NCBI RefSeq assembly: GCF_004005935.1
Contig: NZ_SACQ01000001.1
Span: 62,001 to 126,000, forward strand
Origin: Neptunomonas marina
GTDB taxonomy: Bacteria > Pseudomonadota > Gammaproteobacteria > Pseudomonadales > Balneatricaceae
Reading direction: 5' to 3'
Length of the DNA: 64,000 bases
In this document: positions 1 through 8,669 of the stretch, piece by piece
Layout of the letters: every line of letters begins with the position of its first letter
Numbering within the stretch: position 1 is the stretch's first letter
Position numbers and translations under genes: made by a program
The notes under the pieces: model-generated
The model's database searches: none
Seen by the model: only the letters and a program-made list of their open reading frames with translations
What the model was told of the DNA's origin: nothing

Positions 1-1734
1 CGCGATTTGGTGGTTTCGGACGTCGGTCTTTTGTTTGATGTGCCTGATACGCAGTCGTGCGAAGTCACACCAAACTTCACCGTGTCGATTGTGAGAGCGA
101 CAGATAACCAGCGGGTGTGTGAAGCTGCGGTAGTAGGGCAGCGTAATCTATCAGTTACATCGAGTTATATCTCGCCGGCGAGTGGAAGCCGCTCCGTGCT
201 ATTGAACTCACAAGGTTCCAGTTATGCCATTAGTGCTGCACCTCAAACGGTGCCGGCAACCTTTAATTCAAGTGGCGAAGCGACATTCTCTGCCAGCTAT
301 GCTGATGCTGGGGAGGTTCAGCTTGATATTAGTGTTGTATTGGACGGCAAGACGATCTCTGGCAGCGATACGTTTATTGCTTATCCCGCCAAGCTGGCCA
401 TCTCGGCACTGAACTCGAGTAATACTTCATTGCTCGGTGCGAGCGCCACACATGTTGCGTCTGCTCCGTTTACGCTATCTGTTACAGCACAATGCAGCAA
501 CGGGACGGTTACGCCGAATTACGAACCTTCAAATGCTGATCTTGGTGTCTATATGCAAACACCCACCAAGGCTGAAGGCGCAAAGGGTGGTGAGTGGGTT
601 GTGGAGTCGTCTGTTACGGTATCTGATGATAAGCAGTGGCGTGATATCTCATCGCTCTTTTCCGGTGGCGTTATGACGCGCAGCGATGTGACCTACTCGG
701 AGGTGGGAACGCTATTCGTTTTGGCGCGTGATACCGATTATATGGGTTATAGCATCGCTGAGAGCGAAGAGAGTGTGGGGCGTTTTATTCCGAGCTATTT
801 CTCCTTAGCTCAGAATGCAGCGCTATCCGGCCCGCGCTGGGAGGGGCATTGTTCGGCAGATCAGTTTGCTTATCAGAATCGCGCGATTGGTTTCTCGGTA
901 CATCCGGAGTTGACTGTGACAGCGCATGGGGCAAATGGGCAGGTGGTGAATAACTATAGCGGTGCGGATTGGAAACTTGCTGAAGATGCATTAGGCCGTA
1001 CGTATACTAATCAAACGAGTTCTCTGGCTTCGCTGGTGCCGAGTTTGGGTACTCCTAGCTGGAATGGCACGAATCAGAGCTTTAATGGCCAAGGGGTGCT
1101 TAGTCTAGCGGATGACGCAGTGACTTACGTGAAAAATGGTTTGGAAGCTCCGTTCGATATGCTTGTTGGACTTGAGTTCGATGAAGCAGATCTTACCGAT
1201 ACGGATGGCGTGTGCTACCGGGTCGATACGGATGGCGACAGTGTTGTTGATTCGTCATGTTTGTCTTATGAGTGGGTCGATCATATTGCTGGCCCTGAAG
1301 TGCGCTATGGCCGTCTCTACTTAGCGAATGCATACGGGCCTGAGACGGCAGCGCTGCCGCTGTCATGGCTAACGCAGTATTACGATGGTTCTGCGTTTGT
1401 CACTAATACACTGGATAGTTGCTCGCAGTGGCTAAATAGTGAGGTTTCTCTGCGTGATGTTGCGGGTGGTTTAGTTGGGGGAGGGCTGACGTCGATCTCC
1501 TTTGCCCATGCAGCCAGTGATTTTAAAGTTATCGATGGTGATGCAGGAGCAAGTTTAGCCGCGCCGGGCGCTGGCCAAGTAGGTACGGTGGCGATTGATG
1601 TGGATCTTTCTGGTGCCCCCTACTTGCAGTTTGACTGGGATGGTGATGGAGCTGACGATACGGAGGTTTCTGCCGAGGCGATATTCGGCCGCTACCGTAG
1701 TCACGACCGTGTGATCTATCAAAAACAGTTTTAA
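1..1734 (+). CDS. mshQ: MshQ-like MSHA pilus biogenesis protein (C-terminal part, DUF6701)
   Basis: The reading frame is open from the first base, so the N-terminus lies outside the window; about 577 codons are visible. The sequence looks extracellular: rich in Ser, Thr, Gly and Asp, with scattered Cys, repeated beta-sandwich-like stretches, and no membrane segment. The C-terminus carries the ending typical of MshQ/DUF6701 proteins (an FDWDGDG-type acidic segment followed by FGRYRSHDRVIY and a short tail). MshQ belongs to the mannose-sensitive haemagglutinin type IV pilus locus and is thought to be an exported or pilus-associated protein; its exact role is not settled. It would be the last gene of an msh cluster lying upstream. 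The family call rests on the C-terminal region and composition; the MSHA context itself is not visible here. Confidence 0.75.
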   Translation, partial: RDLVVSDVGLLFDVPDTQSCEVTPNFTVSIVRATDNQRVCEAAVVGQRNLSVTSSYISPASGSRSVLLNSQGSSYAISAAPQTVPATFNSSGEATFSASYADAGEVQLDISVVLDGKTISGSDTFIAYPAKLAISALNSSNTSLLGASATHVASAPFTLSVTAQCSNGTVTPNYEPSNADLGVYMQTPTKAEGAKGGEWVVESSVTVSDDKQWRDISSLFSGGVMTRSDVTYSEVGTLFVLARDTDYMGYSIAESEESVGRFIPSYFSLAQNAALSGPRWEGHCSADQFAYQNRAIGFSVHPELTVTAHGANGQVVNNYSGADWKLAEDALGRTYTNQTSSLASLVPSLGTPSWNGTNQSFNGQGVLSLADDAVTYVKNGLEAPFDMLVGLEFDEADLTDTDGVCYRVDTDGDSVVDSSCLSYEWVDHIAGPEVRYGRLYLANAYGPETAALPLSWLTQYYDGSAFVTNTLDSCSQWLNSEVSLRDVAGGLVGGGLTSISFAHAASDFKVIDGDAGASLAAPGAGQVGTVAIDVDLSGAPYLQFDWDGDGADDTEVSAEAIFGRYRSHDRVIYQKQF

Positions 1735-1738
1735 TTTG

Positions 1739-1767
1739 TTGACGGAAGATTCTGATAGCTATAAAAT
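1739..1767 (+). promoter_or_regulatory. Promoter of tRNA-Glu
   Basis: A sigma-70 promoter is visible just after the mshQ stop: TTGACG (1739-1744), a 17-base spacer and TAAAAT (1762-1767). It is followed by a GC-rich GCGCGC discriminator, the usual mark of stringently controlled stable-RNA promoters. The predicted start, near 1774, is about 13 bases before the mature tRNA. Confidence 0.75.
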
Positions 1768-1786
1768 GCGCGCTTCTTGATTAGAT

Positions 1787-1862
1787 GTCCCATTCGTCTA
1801 GTGGTCTAGGACACCGCCCTTTCACGGCGGTAACAGGGGTTCGAACCCCCTATGGGACGCCA
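1787..1862 (+). tRNA. tRNA-Glu (anticodon UUC)
   Basis: A 76-base cloverleaf with encoded CCA. The acceptor stem GTCCCAT pairs with ATGGGAC, followed by discriminator G and CCA. The anticodon stem CCGCC/GGCGG encloses the loop CTTTCAC, giving anticodon TTC at 1821-1823. The T arm AGGGG-TTCGAAC-CCCCT is perfect. It stands alone rather than in an rRNA operon or tRNA array, with its own promoter immediately upstream. Confidence 0.97.
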
Positions 1863-1870
1863 TTTCTGCT

Positions 1871-1899
1871 ATTCTTATCAGTACCTTCTCTTTTATAAT
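1871..1899 (+). promoter_or_regulatory. Possible promoter for the phosphate-binding-like/porin/sensor unit
   Basis: A perfect TATAAT (1894-1899) lies about 54 bases before the first gene of the three-gene unit. The -35 region 17 bases upstream (ATTCTT) is poor, so this rests mainly on the -10 box. Read-through from the tRNA promoter is an alternative. Confidence 0.35.
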
Positions 1900-1952
1900 A
1901 TCCGCATGTTAAGCGCACAGCGTTAAGATGGATTTCATTGCGAGGGAATGTA

Positions 1953-2378
1953 GTGGCGCTAAGTTTTAGAACTTTCTTATTTACTTGCTTGCTGTTGTTT
2001 TCGCAACTTAGCAAGGCAGAGGTCGTTATTGTCCATCCCGGGACAGATACGACGCTGTTTTCAGCAAATTACCTCCGTTCAATTTTTACGATGCGAACAA
2101 CGCGTTGGCCAGACCAAAAGCCGATGCGCGTCTTTGTGCTGTCTGATAAACATGCTGTTCACAAGTCCTTTGTGAAGCAGGATTTAGAGATGTTTCCCTA
2201 TCAATTAAGAATGGTGTGGGATCGCGCTGCGTTCAGTGGAACGGGTTATCCACCGATAGAGGTGGTATCCATTACCGAGATGATTAATCAAGTTCAAAAA
2301 GTGGAAGGAGCCATCGGTTATGTTGACGACGCCAGTAAACCGATACTCAAAGGGGTTGAGATTGTCGAAGTTAAGTAA
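1953..2378 (+). CDS. Small periplasmic phosphate-binding-like (PstS-like) protein
   Basis: The 141-residue protein has a classical signal peptide (hydrophobic FLFTCLLLFSQL, cleavage after SKA, mature start EVVIVHP). The mature part resembles the short PBP-like domain of PstS-type phosphate substrate-binding proteins: VIVHPGTD near the start, then the helix FSANYLRSIFTMRTTRWPDQ and a final GAIGYVDD segment, but only about 120 residues long, roughly one lobe. I start it at GTG 1953, which has GAGGG seven bases upstream and leaves a clean signal peptide; TTG 1938 is in frame but lacks a good ribosome site. No pstCAB genes are nearby. It overlaps the porin gene by 59 bases, and a membrane sensor follows, so a ligand-presenting or envelope role beside the sensor is possible. 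Substrate unknown. Confidence 0.7.
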   Translation: MALSFRTFLFTCLLLFSQLSKAEVVIVHPGTDTTLFSANYLRSIFTMRTTRWPDQKPMRVFVLSDKHAVHKSFVKQDLEMFPYQLRMVWDRAAFSGTGYPPIEVVSITEMINQVQKVEGAIGYVDDASKPILKGVEIVEVK

Positions 2379-3555
2379 AGGTAGCTTGCTCGCTGCAGGT
2401 TTGTTTAGCTCGATGTCTGTTTGGGCTGACACAGCAACTGATTTTTACTGGGGTGGTTTTGTTTCACAGGGGGTTGTAACGACCACGCAAGAGAATACCT
2501 TTGCTGGCGGGAGTGATGGGGATATCAGTACCTCGTTACGCGAAATGGCCGTATACGGTACGTGGCGACCAAGTTCGAGATTGCATGTGTCGGGACAGTT
2601 GATGTCGCGCCGGTCTGGGTCATTGAGTGATGGCTCGCCGCGAATTGATTATCTATTGGCGGACTTTCGCTTTGATAGCTGTGAGTGCATCTCAGCGGGT
2701 GCGCGAGTTGGTCGTTTAAAGATTCCTTATGGCTTCTACAATGACACACGTGACGTGCCATTTACACGGCCTTCAATCGTTCTTCCGCAGTCAATCTATT
2801 TTGATCAGGCTCGCGATCTCATGCTGTCAGCCGACGGCGTTATGGGCTATGTGTCGGTGCCATTTGAAGAGCATCGTTTAGATTACAGCCTCCTGATTGG
2901 TCAGCCTGAGAAAGATGACAACGTAGAGTATATCTATCTGGGAGCCGGGTTATCTGGGCATTTTTCGCGCGCACTGGGCGTTGTTTCAAAGCTCGACTTC
3001 TCTGACATGCGAGATCGTTGGCGACTGACCTCGACGCTCGGTCATATTGCACTAGACTACCGCCCCGGCAGCGCCCGCGAGCTTGGCCTGCAAAAAGGCC
3101 AGTTGGACATCAAATTAGCGACCATTGGGGCGGAGTATAATACTGAGCGTTGGTCTCTAACTGCTGAGTACGCGAGGCAGCAGATTGATTGGTCTGATTT
3201 AGGAGGGATCTTTAGCGTTAAGCCGGAAACGGACCTAGAGTCATATTATCTTCAGTGGGTTTACCGTTTTACAGAGCGCTGGGAGCTTTTGCTGCGCTAT
3301 GATCAGTTTTTCTATGACCGAAACGATCGAGACGGATCTGAGCTTCCAGCCGTGTTGGGGTTGCCCGCTCATTCTCAGTGGACTAAAGACTTTACTGTGG
3401 GTTTGGGGTGGCAGATATCAGAGCGCTTAAGTCTCCGAGCAGAGGTACATCGTCTCAACGGTACTGCTTGGCTGCCTAGGCGTGAAAACACTGACGCAAG
3501 CAAAACGAAAGAGGACTGGTCTCTCTATCTGCTGCAGCTCGCTTATCGTTTCTAA
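2320..3555 (+). CDS. Outer-membrane porin-like beta-barrel protein
   Basis: The 411-residue protein has a signal peptide ending at SVWA (about residue 36), then alternating amphipathic beta strands, no internal hydrophobic helix, and a final strand ending in aromatic Phe (LLQLAYRF), the outer-membrane sorting signal. I keep ATG 2320 because AAGGAG sits nine bases upstream, inside the preceding gene; TTG 2362 would give a shorter, more typical 22-residue signal peptide. The long overlap suggests translational linkage to the phosphate-binding-like gene. Two close Cys (DSCECIS) are unusual for a porin. The substrate cannot be read from the sequence; the gene order (binding-like protein, porin, sensor) suggests a shared envelope function. 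It may belong to the DcaP/phosphate-porin superfamily, but I cannot assign it. Confidence 0.72.
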   Translation: MLTTPVNRYSKGLRLSKLSKGSLLAAGLFSSMSVWADTATDFYWGGFVSQGVVTTTQENTFAGGSDGDISTSLREMAVYGTWRPSSRLHVSGQLMSRRSGSLSDGSPRIDYLLADFRFDSCECISAGARVGRLKIPYGFYNDTRDVPFTRPSIVLPQSIYFDQARDLMLSADGVMGYVSVPFEEHRLDYSLLIGQPEKDDNVEYIYLGAGLSGHFSRALGVVSKLDFSDMRDRWRLTSTLGHIALDYRPGSARELGLQKGQLDIKLATIGAEYNTERWSLTAEYARQQIDWSDLGGIFSVKPETDLESYYLQWVYRFTERWELLLRYDQFFYDRNDRDGSELPAVLGLPAHSQWTKDFTVGLGWQISERLSLRAEVHRLNGTAWLPRRENTDASKTKEDWSLYLLQLAYRF

Positions 3556-3564
3556 GGAGATACT

Positions 3565-5565
3565 ATGTGGTTAGCTAAAAGCGTCTACCGGACGACTTTA
3601 ATACCCGTGCTTGTCTTCTTATTGGTATCTCACACTGCGATCTACACTTGGTTATCTAATGAGTATGAACTGCAGTTAGACAGTAGTCAGCAGCAGCTAA
3701 GAGAGCTAAATCAGCGTGCCCTCAATGGTGCGCTTTCTAACTCTTATCATAAGCTGTTGGATATTGCACAAACTCTGTCATTAGTATCTACGGCTCAAGG
3801 GCAGGATATATCTGCTGTGTCTGCCGTTATGGATGCTAGCTTTCAGCAGTTTGAGTTTCAGGGGTTACTAGATAGCGCAGCCTTGTTCGATAAAACCCTC
3901 AATTTAACTGAGAGTTGGGGCGCCGCAGAGGCCCGGTACCCTGTCATGGTAAATCGCGCGTTCGAGAACGAGCGGCCCGTCAGTCAGTTACACTGTAGCA
4001 AAACGTGTTCACGTTATTTGGCTATTCCGTTGCTTAGCGGCGGACAGGTGCACTCTGTGCTGGTAATTGGCTTGAATATTCAAGACATGATATTGGCATA
4101 TAAAACGTCCACAGGGACCGATATTGGTGTTGCCCCGCCAACAGGAGAGCAAGGGGATGGAGAGCTTAACAGCGAACAACTAGACTTTCCCATTTTAACT
4201 CAGCGTAGCCAGAACTCGCAGGTTATTAAGTTATTACTATCGCGTGAGCCGCAGGTCGAGCTTAATCAGCCCTACCAAATCGAAGCGTTCGGTCGAATTA
4301 ACGAAGTTGTTTTCTCGAAGTTAGATCCATCCGATGTGCTAGGAGCGCTTTGGGTTACGATCTCAGATATGACAACGTCACAGTTGCGTTTGGCGCAACG
4401 TAAGGATCAGCTATTGTGGGCTCTAGTGATAAGCTTCACGGCCGTCTCTCTTTTGGCAGCTATGCTTGTTGGTCGGCTAGCAGCTCGCTTGGCGAGCTTT
4501 CGAGATTTTTTATATCTCAGTGCACGTTTAGATACTGAGCCCAGCTATGACGCCGCTAAAGCCGGTGAGTTGGAGGGGCTCTACAGCGCTAGCCTCGGGG
4601 TTTTTGGGCAACTTAAGAAGTATTTGATCGATGAACGGAAGGTCAGTGAGCAGTACGACCAGATGGCGAGTGCTTTGCGATTGGAAAGGCATGTTGTGGA
4701 TGGGCTCCTTAACAGCTCTGCCAGCATCATTGTAACGCATGGGCCAGGGGGCCGCGTTCACTCTGTTAATGATTTAGGTAGCCGCATGCTCGAGCAGCAG
4801 GGGTTATCGTTATCGAGCGGCTTGAGTTTTTTTGATCTGTTCCATGTATGTGATGACCCTGACGGTATCGTGGATAGCGTTAACCAGCTCTATTTGGGAC
4901 AAGCTAACTTGATCCGCTCCCAGAGCCAGTTTATCGATAGCGATGGCAGGTTATGCCATATGTCGTGGATTCACTCCTATATGGATGGTTGGTCTGATCA
5001 AGGCGCTGTTGTGTTGTCGATGGGTGTTGATATCACAGATCAGAAACGTTCTGAAGAGCGGTTGTCATGGCTCGAATACCATGACCCGCTTGCTGCCAGT
5101 GAAAACCGGCAAAAGTTACTCGACGCCTTGCCCGAGATGCTTAAAGACTGTGAAAAGCATGAGCACCTCCTGGCATTACTTTACTGCGAGGTTCGGGACC
5201 CGTTTGGTAAGCGGCTTATTCTTGGAATTCGCGAGCATGATGATTTAGTAGGGGCGGTGGTTGAGCGTATATCTGCTAGCTTACGCGGGAATGATGTGTT
5301 GGCTCGTATTACGGAAAATCAATTTGTTGTATTGATGAAAGGGTTTCAGAACGCTTCTCAGGTTGAACGGGTGTGTGAAAAGGTGATGATGTCCTTCAGC
5401 GTTCCTTTCTATGTCAACGGGGAGGAGCAAGTGGCGTCCATATCAGTCGGGATAAGTATCTGGCCAAACCACGGTGGCGATGTGGCGAACTTGTTAGATT
5501 GCGCTGAAGACGCTTTGCATCTCGCGCAACGCGAGGGTACTAATCAATATCGCTTTTATCGTTAG
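3565..5565 (+). CDS. Membrane PAS sensor with degenerate GGDEF domain
   Basis: The 666-residue protein has one N-terminal membrane helix (about 8-30), a periplasmic sensor region (about 31-280), a second helix (about 283-304), a linker, a PAS domain (about 370-490, ending in the usual VDITDQKRSEERL coupling helix and YHDPL) and a C-terminal GGDEF-fold domain. The catalytic signature is lost: where GGDEF is expected (after LARI) the sequence is TENQF at residues 583-587, while the flanking strands (FVVLMKG, ASISVGIS) are kept. It is therefore unlikely to make cyclic di-GMP and may act as a receptor or scaffold. A perfect AAGGAG precedes the start and the porin stop is only nine bases away, so it is co-transcribed with the two envelope genes. 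No EAL domain is present. Confidence 0.85.
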   Translation: MWLAKSVYRTTLIPVLVFLLVSHTAIYTWLSNEYELQLDSSQQQLRELNQRALNGALSNSYHKLLDIAQTLSLVSTAQGQDISAVSAVMDASFQQFEFQGLLDSAALFDKTLNLTESWGAAEARYPVMVNRAFENERPVSQLHCSKTCSRYLAIPLLSGGQVHSVLVIGLNIQDMILAYKTSTGTDIGVAPPTGEQGDGELNSEQLDFPILTQRSQNSQVIKLLLSREPQVELNQPYQIEAFGRINEVVFSKLDPSDVLGALWVTISDMTTSQLRLAQRKDQLLWALVISFTAVSLLAAMLVGRLAARLASFRDFLYLSARLDTEPSYDAAKAGELEGLYSASLGVFGQLKKYLIDERKVSEQYDQMASALRLERHVVDGLLNSSASIIVTHGPGGRVHSVNDLGSRMLEQQGLSLSSGLSFFDLFHVCDDPDGIVDSVNQLYLGQANLIRSQSQFIDSDGRLCHMSWIHSYMDGWSDQGAVVLSMGVDITDQKRSEERLSWLEYHDPLAASENRQKLLDALPEMLKDCEKHEHLLALLYCEVRDPFGKRLILGIREHDDLVGAVVERISASLRGNDVLARITENQFVVLMKGFQNASQVERVCEKVMMSFSVPFYVNGEEQVASISVGISIWPNHGGDVANLLDCAEDALHLAQREGTNQYRFYR

Positions 5566-5599
5566 TCAGCGGTTATGTGTACTAGTACCCAGCGAGCAT

Positions 5600-6004
5600 T
5601 TAATGGAGTGCTGTCAGACCTAGAATACGTGCACGCATCGGAGCGTAGTCGTAGGGCTCATTCGTTTGCTCAGCTTCCCAGCGCGCTTCGTCTAGCTGCT
5701 GAAACAGGTTGATCTCTTCGTCAGGCATAAAGTGCAGGCAGTCTCCGCCGTAAAACCAAAAAAGGTCGCGCGGAATAAGTGGGGCCGTATCGGGATAGCG
5801 GCGTATCCACTGTGTTAAAAGGTCTTGGCCATGTGATAGATAATCGGCCTCTTGGTTCTCGGTCAGCGTGATAACGGCGACGAGGGCGTCCAAAAATGCC
5901 TCATCGTCAGGGTTCTCTGCATCTTTGAACGGCGGATAGGTAAGCAGTTGGTTGTGTGTCTGCTTGAGTAGCTCGATATGAAACTGAAGGTAACTGTTTC
6001 CCAT
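5600..6004 (-). CDS. Conserved hypothetical protein, PA2817-like
   Basis: A 134-residue soluble acidic protein without signal peptide or membrane segments. It contains the conserved-looking stretch PLIPRDLFWFYGGDCLHFMPDEEI (about 75-98). This resembles the Pseudomonas PA2817 family, which in that genus lies near a similar ABC exporter (from memory). It is convergent with the degenerate-GGDEF sensor gene and divergent from the ABC ATPase gene. Function is not known. Confidence 0.65.
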   Translation of the reverse strand: MGNSYLQFHIELLKQTHNQLLTYPPFKDAENPDDEAFLDALVAVITLTENQEADYLSHGQDLLTQWIRRYPDTAPLIPRDLFWFYGGDCLHFMPDEEINLFQQLDEARWEAEQTNEPYDYAPMRARILGLTALH

Positions 6005-6128
6005 CTGGAATAACTCTGTTGCTAGTCTAAAGGCGTATATATTACCTGATAGACTAGCTTAACGGTTGAAATAATCTCTCTCATCCTCATCAACTCTCTA
6101 CAAACTAAAGCTTAGGCAGGATTTCGCT

Positions 6129-7058
6129 ATGACCAAAGCGCTCGTAGTATCGGGTTTGCGTAAAGTCTATGACAATCAATTTGAAGCCCTTAAAGGGATC
6201 GATTTCAGTGTGGAGCAAGGTGACTTCTTCGCGTTGCTTGGCCCAAACGGAGCAGGTAAATCAACGACGCTGGGTATCGTGTCTTCACTTGTTAACAAAA
6301 CTGATGGCCGAGTTTCGGTGTTTGGCCACGACTTGGATACAGATGCCGCAGCCGCTAAGCGCTCGTTGGGTGTCGTGCCGCAAGAGTTCAACTTTAATAT
6401 GTTTGAGAAGGTGATTGATATTGTCACGACTCAAGCGGGCTACTATGGCATCCCATCTTCTGTCGCTGCAGAGCGTGCAGAGCGATATTTAAGAAAGCTG
6501 GGTCTTTGGGATAAGCGCAATGACGCAGCGCGCATGCTATCAGGTGGTATGAAAAGGCGTTTAATGATAGCGCGTGCACTGGTACATGAGCCCAAGCTGC
6601 TGATCTTAGATGAGCCCACGGCAGGGGTCGACATCGAGCTACGCCGCTCGATGTGGGCATTTTTGCAGGAGATAAATGCTGCTGGCACGACCATCATTTT
6701 GACCACCCATTACTTGGAAGAGGCGGAAAGCCTGTGCCGAAATATCGCTATCATCGATAAGGGGCAGATTGTTAAGGATACCTCGATTAAAGCGCTACTT
6801 CAGGAGCTCAATAGCGAGACGTTTATTCTCGATCTTGCGCAAGATATTTCAGAGCTCCCGGTACTTTCAGGGTACAAAGCGCGTCTAGAGGATGCGCACA
6901 CTTTGATCGTTGAGGTGGAGAAGTCTCAAGGGTTAACCTCGTTATTTGCGCAGTTACAAACACAGCAGATTGAGGTAGTGAGTATGCGTAACAAGGCCAA
7001 CCGTCTAGAGGAGTTGTTTGTGAACATGGTAGAGAAAAACTTGGAGGCGGCGTCTTAA
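6129..7058 (+). CDS. ABC-2 type exporter, ATP-binding subunit
   Basis: The 309-residue cytoplasmic ATPase has Walker A GPNGAGKST (about 39-47), a Q-loop in VVPQEFNFN, the signature LSGGMKRRL, Walker B LLILDEPTAGVD and the switch His in ILTTHYLEEAE, followed by an ~80-residue C-terminal extension. It is closest in layout to YadG-type exporters that pair with a six-helix permease. The stop overlaps the start of the permease (TAATG), so subunits are made together. Substrate is unknown. This is the first gene of a tightly coupled run that continues into queF. Confidence 0.92.
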   Translation: MTKALVVSGLRKVYDNQFEALKGIDFSVEQGDFFALLGPNGAGKSTTLGIVSSLVNKTDGRVSVFGHDLDTDAAAAKRSLGVVPQEFNFNMFEKVIDIVTTQAGYYGIPSSVAAERAERYLRKLGLWDKRNDAARMLSGGMKRRLMIARALVHEPKLLILDEPTAGVDIELRRSMWAFLQEINAAGTTIILTTHYLEEAESLCRNIAIIDKGQIVKDTSIKALLQELNSETFILDLAQDISELPVLSGYKARLEDAHTLIVEVEKSQGLTSLFAQLQTQQIEVVSMRNKANRLEELFVNMVEKNLEAAS

Positions 7059-7831
7059 TGAAAGCGCAAGAGCTTTGGGTCTCGTTTTTAACTATTGTCA
7101 TCAAAGAGGTGCGCCGCTTTACGCGTATTTGGGCGCAAACGTTGCTGCCGCCAGCTATTACGATGACGCTATATTTCATCATTTTCGGCAATTTGATTGG
7201 TAGCCGAATCGGTGAGATGGGCGGCTTCGATTACATGGAGTTTATCGTGCCAGGATTGATCATGATGTCTGTCATTACTAACTCTTATGGCAATGTCGTT
7301 TCGTCGTTTTACAGCACGAAGTTTCAGCGCAATATTGAAGAGTTGCTAGTGTCGCCCACGCCGAACTGGGTGATCTTATCTGGCTATGTTGTCGGTGGCG
7401 TCTCTCGTGGACTGGCAGTAGGTGTGATCGTAACCCTGCTATCGTTGTTTTTTACGTCATTGCAGGTCCATAACCTCGCGGTGATGGTTGCGGTCGTCGT
7501 ACTGACTTCAACGCTGTTTTCGCTGGGTGGATTTATTAATGCGATGTTTGCCAACTCATTCGATGACATCTCCATTATCCCGACCTTTATTCTCACGCCA
7601 CTGACCTACTTGGGTGGTGTGTTTTACTCGATCCAGCTACTCCCCGAGTTTTGGCAGGGTGTATCCCAGTTGAACCCGATTCTCTACATGGTCAACGCAT
7701 TCAGATACGGGATTTTAGGGGTGAGTGACATCAATATTGGTGTCGCATTTGGTATGATAGTGCTTTTCAATATCATTCTGTTTACGGTCGCACTTAAACT
7801 GTTGAGTGCTGGTAAAGGTATTAGACATTAA
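7058..7831 (+). CDS. ABC-2 type exporter, permease subunit
   Basis: The 257-residue integral membrane protein has about six hydrophobic segments and the ABC-2 permease layout of YadH: an N-terminal cytoplasmic helix, FIIFGNLIG in the first membrane segment, FIVPGLIMMSVI, and a late LTPLTYLGGVFYSIQLLP motif. Its ATG overlaps the ATPase stop, and its own stop overlaps the queF start, again as TAATG. It would form the membrane channel of the exporter with the upstream ATPase; the substrate is not evident. Confidence 0.92.
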   Translation: MKAQELWVSFLTIVIKEVRRFTRIWAQTLLPPAITMTLYFIIFGNLIGSRIGEMGGFDYMEFIVPGLIMMSVITNSYGNVVSSFYSTKFQRNIEELLVSPTPNWVILSGYVVGGVSRGLAVGVIVTLLSLFFTSLQVHNLAVMVAVVVLTSTLFSLGGFINAMFANSFDDISIIPTFILTPLTYLGGVFYSIQLLPEFWQGVSQLNPILYMVNAFRYGILGVSDINIGVAFGMIVLFNIILFTVALKLLSAGKGIRH

Positions 7832-8661
7832 TGAATGAAGAACAAACCCTAGAGGCTTCACCATTAGGTAGCGATACGGCATACGTTAATGAATACGATG
7901 CCTCATTGCTTTTCCCCATTGCGCGTCAGTTGAACTGGCAAACTCGTGGTATAGAGCGCGGTGCATTACCGATCAAAGGTGAGGATATTTGGAATGGCTA
8001 TGAGGTCTCTTGGTTGAATACCAAGGGAAAACCGGTTGTGCGCGTAGCGCGCTTCCATATTCCTGCTTCGTCACACAATATCATTGAGTCAAAGTCTTTT
8101 AAGCTCTACCTCAACTCATTCAACCTCAGCCGGTTCGAAACAGAGCAGTTGGTGATCGATGCGATGACGCGAGACCTGTCATCTGCTGCGGGCGCGCCAG
8201 TGGCGGTTTTTTTACAGCATCCTGATGCGCTTGAAGAGATTAAGCCACTTGAAGGTGTCTGCATCGATGAGTTGGATATTGAAGTGGAGCACTATGCTCC
8301 GGACGCAAGCTTATTAACGACCACTGCTGATCAGCCGGTTGAGGAAACGTTGTATAGCCATCTGCTTAAGTCTAACTGCCCAGTGACAGGGCAGCCTGAT
8401 TGGGCATCAATTGTGGTGGCCTATAAAGGTAAGCCCATCTCCCGCGAAGGGCTTTTACAGTATGTCATCTCTTATCGCGAGCACGGCGACTTTCACGAGC
8501 AATGCGTAGAAAATATCTTTATGGATATTTGGGAGCGCTGTGAACCTGAAAAGCTATCGGTTTATGCGCGCTACTTGCGCCGTGGTGGTTTGGATATCAA
8601 TCCATTCCGCAGTAGCCATTTGGAAAGTGCGCCTCATAATCGCCGTTTAGGCAGACAATAG
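7831..8661 (+). CDS. queF: NADPH-dependent 7-cyano-7-deazaguanine reductase
   Basis: QueF reduces preQ0 to preQ1 with NADPH in the queuosine pathway for tRNA wobble modification. At 276 residues it is the long two-lobed form (E. coli 282). The catalytic Cys is C183 in SNCPVTGQPDWA and the general acid is D190, with the same seven-residue spacing as E. coli C190/D197. The N-lobe has the ESKSFKLYLNSFN stretch that binds NADPH and substrate, and the C-lobe has FMDIWERCEPEKLSVYARYLRRGGLDINPFRS. It is translationally coupled to an ABC-2 permease, an unusual neighbour; no queC, queD or queE is nearby, and no preQ1 riboswitch is seen upstream. Confidence 0.96.
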   Translation: MNEEQTLEASPLGSDTAYVNEYDASLLFPIARQLNWQTRGIERGALPIKGEDIWNGYEVSWLNTKGKPVVRVARFHIPASSHNIIESKSFKLYLNSFNLSRFETEQLVIDAMTRDLSSAAGAPVAVFLQHPDALEEIKPLEGVCIDELDIEVEHYAPDASLLTTTADQPVEETLYSHLLKSNCPVTGQPDWASIVVAYKGKPISREGLLQYVISYREHGDFHEQCVENIFMDIWERCEPEKLSVYARYLRRGGLDINPFRSSHLESAPHNRRLGRQ

Positions 8662-8669
8662 GATAGGCT

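Noticed and set aside
7700-7831. preQ1 riboswitch before queF
   Set aside because: queF starts inside the permease stop codon, leaving no leader region.
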